In this document: piece by piece, positions 57,194 to 64,000 of the stretch
How positions within the stretch are numbered: the stretch's first letter is position 1
Layout of the letters: the number at the start of each line of letters is the position of its first letter
Origin: Sphingomonas sp. PP-F2F-A104-K0414
GTDB taxonomy: Bacteria > Pseudomonadota > Alphaproteobacteria > Sphingomonadales > Sphingomonadaceae
Reading direction: 5' to 3'
DNA length: 64,000 nt
Assembly (NCBI RefSeq): GCF_004340945.1
Contig: NZ_SLYD01000004.1
Location: 62,001-126,000 of the forward strand
Program-made: the position numbers and the translations under genes
Notes under the pieces: model-generated
Seen by the model: the letters and a program-made list of their open reading frames with translations, nothing else
Told to the model about the DNA's origin: nothing
Databases searched by the model: none

Positions 57194-59169
57194 AGATTCG
57201 TCCGTCGAACGCCCTGCCTGCTGCCTTGCTCGGGATCGCCGTACCGCTCGGCGCAACGCAACTCGGCGCGGCGGCGATGGCGGAAGAGACGCAGATCGCC
57301 CCTAGCCTCGATGGACTGATCGGCGACCACGCCGTTATCCAGCGGGACCAGCCGATCGTGCTGCGTGGCACGAGTGAACCGGGCACATCGGTCACGGCCC
57401 GGCTTGCGGGGCGCACCTCGACGGTGAAGGCGGATCGCGATGGCCGGTTCGAGCTGCGCCTGAAATCGCTGCCCGCAGGCGGTCCCTATGATCTGAAGGT
57501 TGCCGGTAGCACGGGCAGCACGACGGTGCGTGACCTGCTGATCGGCGACGTGTTCCTGTGTTCGGGGCAGAGCAACATGGAGCTGCCGGTCAACGCCGCG
57601 CAGGACCTGATCCCCGATGCGCATCCGCCGCTCGACGATAAGTTGCGCCTCGTGACGATCGCCAAGGCGAGCAGCGAGACACCGCTTACGCGGTTTGCGG
57701 CGAGGCCGAAGTGGACAGCAGCGGGCGCCGATACCGTTCCAGGCTTCTCGGCAGCGTGCTTCTACATGGTACAGGCCTTGCGGCGCAGCGAAGCCGTGCC
57801 GATCGGGGCGATCCATTCCAGCTGGGGCGGATCGCGGATCAGCGCGTGGATGGGCGACGCCGCCCTGCGGTCCGCCGGGATGGCGCGCGAGGCGGACTTG
57901 CTCGCGCTGCACGCCAAGGATCCAGTGGCAGCGGAGCGCGGCGCGTCGACGATCTGGGAGGATTGGTGGCGACGCGGTACCGGCGATGCGCCGGGTCGCG
58001 AACCGTGGCAGCCCGATGCCGCACTCGACTGGAAGCCGGTGCCGAAGATCGGCAATTTCGAGCAATGGGGCGTGCCCGCGCTCGCCGACTATAACGGCAT
58101 GGTCTGGTATCAGCGCGTCGTGACGCTGACCGAGGCGCAGGCACGCGGTGCAGCGACGCTGGCGATCGGCATGGTCGACGATGCGGACCGCACCTGGGTC
58201 AACGGGATCGGCGTCGGCGGCAACAGCAACGCGGCGCGCGCGCGCGTCTACACGCTGCCGGCGGGCGCGCTGAAGCCGGGACGCAACGTCATCACCGTCA
58301 ACGACGACGACGTCTATGCCTATGGCGGGATGACCGGTCCGGCGGACACGATGATGCTGACGCTGGCCGACGGCACCCACGTGCCGATCGGCGACGGCTG
58401 GCGCTATGCGATCGCCAAGCGCGTGCCGGGCAACGCGCCACGCTCGCCCTGGGACGACATCAACGGCGCGGGGACGCTGTACAACGGCATGATCGCGCCG
58501 CTCGAGCCGACCGCGCTCGCCGGGATTGCCTGGTACCAGGGCGAATCCGACACCGGCCTGCCCGGATACGAGACGCGGCTCGCGGCGATGACCCGTGGCT
58601 GGCGACAGCAGTTCGGCAAGCCGACGATCCCGCTGGCGATCGCGCAGCTCGCCAATTACGGCACGCCGCCGATCGCGCCGGGCGAGAGCGGCTGGGCCGA
58701 CGTCCGCGAGGCACAGCGGCTGATGGCCGCGCGCGACGGTCATGCCGGCGTCGCGGTGACGATCGATCTCGGCGATCCGCTCGACATCCATCCAGGCGAG
58801 AAGCACGCGGTCGGCCAGCGACTCGCGCGCGTCCTCCGTCCCTTGGTCTATGCCGGACGCGATCCAGTGGGCCCGGGCATCGCCACCGCCGGCCGTACCG
58901 CCGATGGCGGCGTGACACTGCGCTTCGCCGGGGTAACGGGATCTCTTCACGCGCAAGCATCGCTCACCGCGATCGGCTTCGAACTCTGCGGACCAACCGC
59001 GGGCAGTTGCCGCTATGCGGATGGCCTCGCCCAGGGCGACCGCGTGACGCTAGCGTCAGACGGCAAGCCTGTGGCCCGCGTCCGCTACGCCTGGGCGGAC
59101 AGCCCGGTCGTCAATCTCGCCGACGACGCGCAACTACCGGTCGGACCGTTCGAAATCCCGCTTCCCTGA
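57190..59169 (+). CDS. Exported carbohydrate acetylesterase of the sialate O-acetylesterase (SASA) family
   Basis: The 659-residue product has a signal peptide (about residues 1-30, MKIRPSNALPAALLGIAVPL). An Ig-like domain precedes the SGNH-type esterase core: nucleophile motif LCSGQSNMELP with Ser128, oxyanion region HSSWGGSRISAWM, AWYQGESDTG, and catalytic DIHPGEKHAVGQRLA near the end. A jelly-roll-like insertion (about 300-410, MVWYQRVVTLTEAQ to VYAYGGMTG) matches plant-polysaccharide esterases of this family. With GH3 and xyl genes alongside, acetyl-xylan is a likelier substrate than sialic acid (inference). The start overlaps the previous frame by ATGA. Confidence 0.88.
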   Translation: MKIRPSNALPAALLGIAVPLGATQLGAAAMAEETQIAPSLDGLIGDHAVIQRDQPIVLRGTSEPGTSVTARLAGRTSTVKADRDGRFELRLKSLPAGGPYDLKVAGSTGSTTVRDLLIGDVFLCSGQSNMELPVNAAQDLIPDAHPPLDDKLRLVTIAKASSETPLTRFAARPKWTAAGADTVPGFSAACFYMVQALRRSEAVPIGAIHSSWGGSRISAWMGDAALRSAGMAREADLLALHAKDPVAAERGASTIWEDWWRRGTGDAPGREPWQPDAALDWKPVPKIGNFEQWGVPALADYNGMVWYQRVVTLTEAQARGAATLAIGMVDDADRTWVNGIGVGGNSNAARARVYTLPAGALKPGRNVITVNDDDVYAYGGMTGPADTMMLTLADGTHVPIGDGWRYAIAKRVPGNAPRSPWDDINGAGTLYNGMIAPLEPTALAGIAWYQGESDTGLPGYETRLAAMTRGWRQQFGKPTIPLAIAQLANYGTPPIAPGESGWADVREAQRLMAARDGHAGVAVTIDLGDPLDIHPGEKHAVGQRLARVLRPLVYAGRDPVGPGIATAGRTADGGVTLRFAGVTGSLHAQASLTAIGFELCGPTAGSCRYADGLAQGDRVTLASDGKPVARVRYAWADSPVVNLADDAQLPVGPFEIPLP

Positions 59170-59191
59170 CGTGACACGAAAGAGAACCGCC

Positions 59192-61861
59192 ATGCGTGCA
59201 TATCCAATTTTGTGGCGCGGTGGCGTGGCTCTCGCGGCGATCCTGGCAGCGACCGGGCCGATCGGCGCACAGGCCCCTGCCCCTGCGGTCGCGTCGGACG
59301 CCGTGGAAGCCGATGCGGACCGGGCCGCGGTGGCGCTGGTCGCCCGACTGACGATCGACGAGAAGATCGCGCAGTTGCTCAACGTCGCGCCGGCGATCCC
59401 GCGGCTCGGCATCCCGGCGTATAACTGGTGGACGGAGTCGCTGCACGGCGCGCTAGGGCCCATGCCGACCACCAATTTCCCCGAGCCGATCGGTCTCGCC
59501 GCAAGCTTCGATGCGCCGTTGCTGAAATCCGTCGCAGCCGCGATCAGCACCGAGGTGCGTGCGCTGCATACGCTCGGCCGCGCGACCGGGCGGCTGGGGA
59601 AGATCGGCACCGGGCTCGATACCTGGTCGCCCAACATCAACATCTTCCGCGATCCGCGCTGGGGCCGCGGGCAGGAAACCTATGGCGAGGATCCTTATCT
59701 GACCGCCACGCTTGGCGTTGCGTTTATCGAGGGCATGCAGGGGCCGAACCCGGCTTTGCCCGACGTGATCGGCACGCCAAAGCATTTCGCGGTGCATAGC
59801 GGCCCCGAATCGACCCGCCACAGCGCCAACGTGATCGTCTCGCCGCACGACCTCGAGGACACCTATCTGCCCGCGTTCCGCGCCGCGATCGTCGAAGGCA
59901 AAGCGGGCTCGATCATGTGCGCGTACAACCGCGTCGACGGCCAGCCGGCGTGCGGCAGCGACCTGCTGCTCAAGGACCATCTACGCGGCGCATGGGGGTT
60001 TCGCGGCTATGTCGTGTCCGATTGCGATGCGGTCGTCGACATCTCCGAGCATCACAAATACGCCGCGGATCCGGCGGCAGGCGTCGCAGTCGCGCTGAAA
60101 GCAGGCGTCGACAACGAGTGCAACGGCGCGACTCTGTCGGGGACACCGAACCTAGGCGCGCGCTACCAGGAGGCACTGTTCCGCGGGCTGATCGCGCAGG
60201 CCGACATCGATCGCGCGCTCGTCCGACTGTTTTCCGCGCGCTATCGCAACGGCGATCTCGCGCATGGGGCTTTGGCGCGCACGCCGACCCCGGTCGCGGC
60301 GATCGACACCGCGGAGCACCGCGCGCTGGCGCAGCGTATCGCGGCCGAGAGCCTCGTGCTGCTCAAGAACGACGGCATCCTGCCGCTCAAGCCCGGCGCG
60401 CGGATCGCCCTGATCGGTCCGCTCGCGGATGCGACGCGCGTGCTGCGCGGCAATTACTCGTCGTCGCAGAGCGCCCCGCCGATCTCGATCGATGCGGGCT
60501 TGCGACAGGTGATGCCGGTGGGACAGGTGACCCTGGTCCCCTTCACCGCGTCGATCACCGATGGCGACCCGGTCCCCGACACCGCCTTCGTCACACCCGA
60601 TGGCCAGCCGGGCCTGCGGGCCGACTATTTCAACGCGCGCGCGTCGGCGGGCAGCGATCCGGCCAAGGCAACCTACGACACCAAGGCGATCGAGACCCGC
60701 ACGGAGCGCAACGTCCGGTCCGAAGCCGGGCAATTGAGCACCGTCGGCGAGCGCCACAAGATCGTCTGGACGGGCGCGCTGGTCGCCCCCGAAACCGGCA
60801 CGTACCGGATCGCGCTGACCGGCGTGACGGGCGCGATCACGCTCGGCAATGATCGCAGCATCGCCGCCACCACCGCATCGCGCTGGGCCGAACCGCTCCA
60901 CCTGAGCGACGTGGATCTGATCAAGGGCGAGCGCTATCCGCTGCGGCTCGAAGCCGAGTCGAGCGGATCGGGTATCCCCGGCTTGGTCTGGAAGCGCATC
61001 ACCCGGACACCCGACCGCGATCTGGCCGCGGGGATCGCCGACGCCGACGTGGTGATCGCGGTGGTCGGATTGACCTCCGATCTCGAAGGCGAGGAGATGC
61101 CCGTCAAGGTCGACGGGTTCGCAGGCGGGGATCGCACCTCACTGTCGCTGCCCGCCGACCAGATCGCGCTGCTCGAACAGGCGAAGCGCACCGGCAAGCC
61201 GCTGATCGTCGTCGCGATGAACGGCAGCGCGATCGACCTGCGTTGGGCGAAAGCCAACGCGTCGGCGATCGTCGAGGCCTGGTATCCGGGACAGTCGGGC
61301 GGACGCGCGGTCGCCGAGACGCTGGTCGGCACGACCAATCCCGCCGGGCGCCTCCCCGTCACCTTCTACGGCGACGTTGCCGCGCTGCCCGCGTTCGACG
61401 ATTACGCGATGACTGGGCGCACCTATCGCTATTATGCGGGCACGCCGGTCTATCCGTTCGGCCACGGGCTTAGCTACACGGCGTTCGGCTATGCACCGCT
61501 CCGCCTGGTCCCCGCGCCTGGCGGTGCCGAGCATGGGCTGCGCGTCACGACCGCCGTCCGCAACACCGGCAAGCGGGCGGGCGACGAGGTCGTCCAGCTG
61601 TATCTGAATTTCCCCGACACCCCCGGCGTGCCGCGGATCGCACTACGAGGGTATCGCCGTATCACGCTCGCGCCGGGCGAGAGTAAAACCGTGACGTTCG
61701 ACCTGTCGCCCCGCGACCTGAGCAGCGTCACGCCCGATGGTGTCCGCAAGGTCGCAGCAGGGCGATATCGGGTGAGCGTCGGCGGGGGCCAGCCCGACAC
61801 CGGCGTCCCCACGCGCTCGGCGAATTTCACCACCGCATCGACGATCGCGCTTCCCCGTTGA
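59192..61861 (+). CDS. Secreted GH3 glycosidase, beta-xylosidase-like, with PA14 domain
   Basis: The 889-residue product has a signal peptide (ILWRGGVALAAILAATGPIG, cleaved near AQA). The GH3 N-domain contains NWWTESLHGALGP, RDPRWGRGQETYGEDPYLT and GTPKHFAVHSGPE. The nucleophile is Asp277 in VVSDCDAV. A PA14 domain is inserted in the C-domain (about 470-610, LRADYFNARASAG to RYPLRLEAESSGSG). A fibronectin-III-like domain ends the protein. ESLHG and the PA14 insertion are typical of the beta-xylosidase side of GH3. The ATG at 59192 has an AAAGAGAA site; a GTG 21 bases upstream is possible. It lies 22 bases after the esterase. Confidence 0.9.
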   Translation: MRAYPILWRGGVALAAILAATGPIGAQAPAPAVASDAVEADADRAAVALVARLTIDEKIAQLLNVAPAIPRLGIPAYNWWTESLHGALGPMPTTNFPEPIGLAASFDAPLLKSVAAAISTEVRALHTLGRATGRLGKIGTGLDTWSPNINIFRDPRWGRGQETYGEDPYLTATLGVAFIEGMQGPNPALPDVIGTPKHFAVHSGPESTRHSANVIVSPHDLEDTYLPAFRAAIVEGKAGSIMCAYNRVDGQPACGSDLLLKDHLRGAWGFRGYVVSDCDAVVDISEHHKYAADPAAGVAVALKAGVDNECNGATLSGTPNLGARYQEALFRGLIAQADIDRALVRLFSARYRNGDLAHGALARTPTPVAAIDTAEHRALAQRIAAESLVLLKNDGILPLKPGARIALIGPLADATRVLRGNYSSSQSAPPISIDAGLRQVMPVGQVTLVPFTASITDGDPVPDTAFVTPDGQPGLRADYFNARASAGSDPAKATYDTKAIETRTERNVRSEAGQLSTVGERHKIVWTGALVAPETGTYRIALTGVTGAITLGNDRSIAATTASRWAEPLHLSDVDLIKGERYPLRLEAESSGSGIPGLVWKRITRTPDRDLAAGIADADVVIAVVGLTSDLEGEEMPVKVDGFAGGDRTSLSLPADQIALLEQAKRTGKPLIVVAMNGSAIDLRWAKANASAIVEAWYPGQSGGRAVAETLVGTTNPAGRLPVTFYGDVAALPAFDDYAMTGRTYRYYAGTPVYPFGHGLSYTAFGYAPLRLVPAPGGAEHGLRVTTAVRNTGKRAGDEVVQLYLNFPDTPGVPRIALRGYRRITLAPGESKTVTFDLSPRDLSSVTPDGVRKVAAGRYRVSVGGGQPDTGVPTRSANFTTASTIALPR

Positions 61862-61946
61862 CCCCCGCGTACACCGCGGCCGAACGCACGTGAAAATGCC
61901 GGTCTCACACGCTGCCAGCTTGCAAACGCGGCCAGGATGTCGCTAA

Positions 61947-61960
61947 TGTTACCGCTACCG
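61947..61960. promoter_or_regulatory. Candidate LacI-family operator upstream of xylX
   Basis: TGTTACCGCTACCG matches the LacI-type pattern TGNNANCGNTNNCA except for the last base. It lies 160 bases before the xylX start and resembles the site at 56420-56433, suggesting one LacI-family regulator for both transcription units. Confidence 0.4.
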
Positions 61961-61984
61961 TTTTCGAACCGCGGAGGAGAGGAT

Positions 61985-62047
61985 GTGTCGACGCCGATGA
62001 TGCGTTCGTTGGCCGTTGCCCGCGGGTCGACGAGAAGCCCGACCTGA
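61985..62047 (+). other. Short 20-codon frame with a strong ribosome-binding site
   Basis: A strong Shine-Dalgarno sequence (GCGGAGGAGAGG) is followed by GTG at 61985 and only 20 codons before TGA. It ends 60 bases before xylX. It could be a leader peptide, or the 5' stub of a deleted gene. No known attenuator motif was seen. Confidence 0.35.
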
Positions 62048-62106
62048 TCCTATTCCTGCCCTCCCCCTGCCCCCTTCACCGATACAGACTCGCCGGAGAC
62101 GTTGCC

Positions 62107-63249
62107 GTGACATTCGCTTTCGATACCCTCGACGCCCTTGGACCCGATTGGCGCGAGGGGCGCTGGATCGGTCGGATCGACCGCGGCGAAGGACCCAGCC
62201 CGGTCATCGTCGCAGGCGGAATCGTGTTCGACATGAGCAAGGTCGCACCGACGGTGGCAGAACTCGTCGGGCGCGACCTGCTCGACGCGAGCGCGGGCGA
62301 GGCGATCGGCGATCTCGATACACTGGGGCTGTCCGCCGAGACCCTGCCGCGGTTGCTCAGCCCGATCGACGTCCAGTGCGTCAAGGCGGCGGGCGTTACC
62401 TTCGCGGTGTCGGCGCTCGAACGCGTGATCGAGGAACAGGCGCGCGGCGATGCCGGTGCCGCGACCGCGGTGCGTGCGCGTCTCGAGGAGCGGATCGGTG
62501 GCGGGCTCGCGCGCGTCGTCCCCGGCACGCCCGAGGCAGCAGCGCTGAAGACCGCGCTGATCGAGGAAGGCCTGTGGTCGCAATATCTCGAGGTCGCGAT
62601 CGGCCCCGATGCGGAGATCTTCACCAAGGCACCGTCGTTGTCGACGGTCGGCTGGGGCACGCAGATCGGCGTGCGCTCGGATTCGACCTGGAACAATCCC
62701 GAGCCCGAGATCGTGTTGCTGGTCGCCCCCGACGGCCGTGCGGTCGGCGCAACGATCGGCAACGACGTCAACCTGCGCGATTTCGAGGGACGCTCGGCGC
62801 TGCTGCTCGGCAAGGCAAAGGACAATAACGCGTCCTGCTCGCTCGGCGCGTTCATCCGCTTGTTCGACGAGAGCTTCACGATGGATCACGTCCGCACCGC
62901 CGAAGTCGCGCTGCGGATCGAGGGCACCGACGGCTATGTCCTCGACGGCGCGAGCTCGATGAGCCAGATCAGTCGCGATCCTCAGGAACTGGTGCGCCAG
63001 GCGCTCAGCGAGCATCAATATCCCGACGGCTTCGTGCTGTTCCTCGGCACGTTGTTTGCACCGACCAAGGATCGCGACGATGCCGGTCGCGGCTTCACGC
63101 ACAAGCCGGGCGATACCGTTTCGATCGCCACGCCAGGCCTCGGGCGCCTCATCAATACCGTTACCACCTCGAAGGCCGCACCGCCCTGGGAGTTCGGGCT
63201 GGTCGCGCTGATGCGCAACCTCGCCGCGCGCGGGCTGTTGTCGGCATGA
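62107..63249 (+). CDS. xylX: 2-keto-3-deoxy-D-xylonate dehydratase (XylX, FAH fold)
   Basis: XylX dehydrates 2-keto-3-deoxy-D-xylonate to 2-oxoglutarate semialdehyde in the Weimberg pathway. The 380-residue product has the fumarylacetoacetate-hydrolase fold and resembles Caulobacter XylX closely: AAGVTFAVSALERVIEEQAR, GLWSQYLEVAIGPDAEIFTK, WNNPEPEIVLLV with a metal-binding glutamate, and NDVNLRDFEGRSALLLGKAKD. The GTG start has a CGGAGA site seven bases upstream. The stop overlaps xylB (ATGA). The same enzyme type acts on the arabinose-derived intermediate. Confidence 0.9.
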   Translation: MTFAFDTLDALGPDWREGRWIGRIDRGEGPSPVIVAGGIVFDMSKVAPTVAELVGRDLLDASAGEAIGDLDTLGLSAETLPRLLSPIDVQCVKAAGVTFAVSALERVIEEQARGDAGAATAVRARLEERIGGGLARVVPGTPEAAALKTALIEEGLWSQYLEVAIGPDAEIFTKAPSLSTVGWGTQIGVRSDSTWNNPEPEIVLLVAPDGRAVGATIGNDVNLRDFEGRSALLLGKAKDNNASCSLGAFIRLFDESFTMDHVRTAEVALRIEGTDGYVLDGASSMSQISRDPQELVRQALSEHQYPDGFVLFLGTLFAPTKDRDDAGRGFTHKPGDTVSIATPGLGRLINTVTTSKAAPPWEFGLVALMRNLAARGLLSA

Positions 63250-64000
63250 CCTATTCGGAGAACGACGTGCTGCAGAAAACCGCCGGCCGCCACGAAGGCG
63301 CCGTCTACCCCTCGCTTCGCAACAAGCGAGTCATCATCACCGGCGGCGGATCGGGCATCGGCGCAGGGCTCGTCGAGGCGTTCGTCGCGCAGGGTGCCAA
63401 GGTCGCGTTCGTCGACGTCGCACAGGACGACAGCCGCGCATTGGTCGAGCGACTGACCGACGGTGCGGAGCACGCGCCGAGCTTCCACCCGCTCGACCTG
63501 ACCGATCTGGATGCGTTGAACACGACGTTCACGGCGATGATCGACGAGCTCGGCGGCGTCGACATCCTGCTCAACAATGCCGCCAATGACGATCGCCACA
63601 CCGTCGGCGAAGTCACCGCGGATTATTGGGACCAGCGGATGAACGTCAACCTGCGCCACGTGTTCTTCGCGGCACAGGCTGTCGTGCCGTCGATGAAGGC
63701 TGCGGGTGGCGGCGCGATCGTCAATTTCGGGTCGATCAGCTGGCATCTCGCGCTCAAGGAACTGATCCTCTACCAGACCGCCAAGGCCGCGATCGAGGGC
63801 ATGACCCGCAGCCTCGCGCGCGATCTCGGCCGCGACAATATCCGCGTCAACGCGATCGTGCCGGGCAACGTCCAGACCCCGCGTCAGGAGAAATGGTACA
63901 CCCCCGAGGGCGAGGCGGAGATCGTCGAGGCGCAGTGTCTCGATGGCCGCATCCAGCCGTCCGATATCGCCGCGATGGCGCTGTTTCTTGCGTCGGACGA
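63246..64000 (+). CDS. xylB: D-xylose 1-dehydrogenase (XylB, SDR), cut by the window edge
   Basis: The frame starts with an ATG overlapping the xylX stop and runs open to the window end (251 codons). The protein is an SDR closely like Caulobacter XylB: ITGGGSGIGAG (glycine loop at 33-39), NNAANDDRH, INFGSISWHLAL-like NFGSISWHLAL, the catalytic Ser163, Tyr176 and Lys180 (YQTAK), and VQTPRQEKWYTPEGEAEIVE. It oxidises D-xylose to xylonolactone with NAD. It has about 18 extra N-terminal residues. L-arabinose may also be a substrate. The remaining pathway genes would lie downstream. Confidence 0.9.
   Translation, partial: MTYSENDVLQKTAGRHEGAVYPSLRNKRVIITGGGSGIGAGLVEAFVAQGAKVAFVDVAQDDSRALVERLTDGAEHAPSFHPLDLTDLDALNTTFTAMIDELGGVDILLNNAANDDRHTVGEVTADYWDQRMNVNLRHVFFAAQAVVPSMKAAGGGAIVNFGSISWHLALKELILYQTAKAAIEGMTRSLARDLGRDNIRVNAIVPGNVQTPRQEKWYTPEGEAEIVEAQCLDGRIQPSDIAAMALFLASD

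Noticed and set aside
56923..58956. Minus-strand frame of 677 codons opposite the esterase gene
   Set aside because: The esterase has an intact GQSNME and DIHPGEK site, while the opposite frame is arginine-rich and motif-free.

Overview
The window is a high-GC alphaproteobacterial chromosome segment, most likely from a sphingomonad (Sphingomonas or close relative). This is inferred from codon and base composition, the heme A synthase / L13-S9 / GyrA / HemB protein types, very close resemblance of the pentose genes to the Caulobacter Weimberg-pathway proteins, and short palindromic intergenic repeats of the kind common in sphingomonads. No plasmid, phage or insertion-sequence genes were recognised.

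Layout. 1-4 kb: a GNAT fragment, a MerC-like membrane protein with a Fur/Zur-family regulator, heme A synthase (ctaA), and the rplM-rpsI operon ending in a clear rho-independent terminator. 4-11.5 kb: a WalW-type polysaccharide deacetylase coupled to a degenerate histidine kinase, an Lrp-type regulator, a periplasmic TPR-like protein, yaaA coupled to an SDR gene, and a small secreted protein. 11.6-16.4 kb: gyrA coupled to a DUF952 gene, an alpha/beta hydrolase, and two identical tandem tRNA-Arg(ACG) genes. 16.5-24.4 kb: a lipoprotein, a membrane/spermidine-synthase-like fusion, a GNAT gene and hemB in one overlapping set, a lipid kinase, a HisKA_2-type histidine kinase, a Uma2 nuclease and a broken CYTH gene. 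24.4-39.8 kb: ettA, an M28 peptidase, two small envelope proteins, a CAT-anticodon tRNA, an Amacr-like CoA racemase, two secreted peptidases, an FMN-dependent 2-hydroxyacid oxidase, an EAL phosphodiesterase, moaA-nadK and tRNA-Asn.

39.8-44.9 kb is the least explained region. Two large, closely similar, uncharacterised exported proteins lie tail to tail around a small membrane protein. Both copies carry the same leader sequence and, 81-82 bases upstream of each start, a similar CtrA-like box. One copy has a lipobox and the other does not.

44.9-64 kb is a plant-hemicellulose and pentose utilisation locus. A FucP-type sugar symporter is divergent from galM-xylD-GH43-GH43. A GH27 enzyme with an NPCBM domain is followed, on the other strand, by a carbohydrate acetylesterase, a GH3 enzyme, xylX and xylB (cut by the window edge). 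In this reading, secreted or periplasmic GH43, GH3, GH27 and esterase enzymes release xylose, arabinose and galactose; the symporter imports them; GalM interconverts anomers; and XylB, XylD and XylX oxidise D-xylose (possibly also L-arabinose) towards 2-oxoglutarate. Candidate GntR-type and LacI-type operators sit in the intergenic regions. xylD is about 13 kb from xylX-xylB and has a different candidate operator, so the pathway appears split between two units.

Several gene pairs overlap by ATGA or GTGA, implying translational coupling. A CTCCCCC/GGGGGAG palindromic repeat occurs five times, each time between convergent genes.
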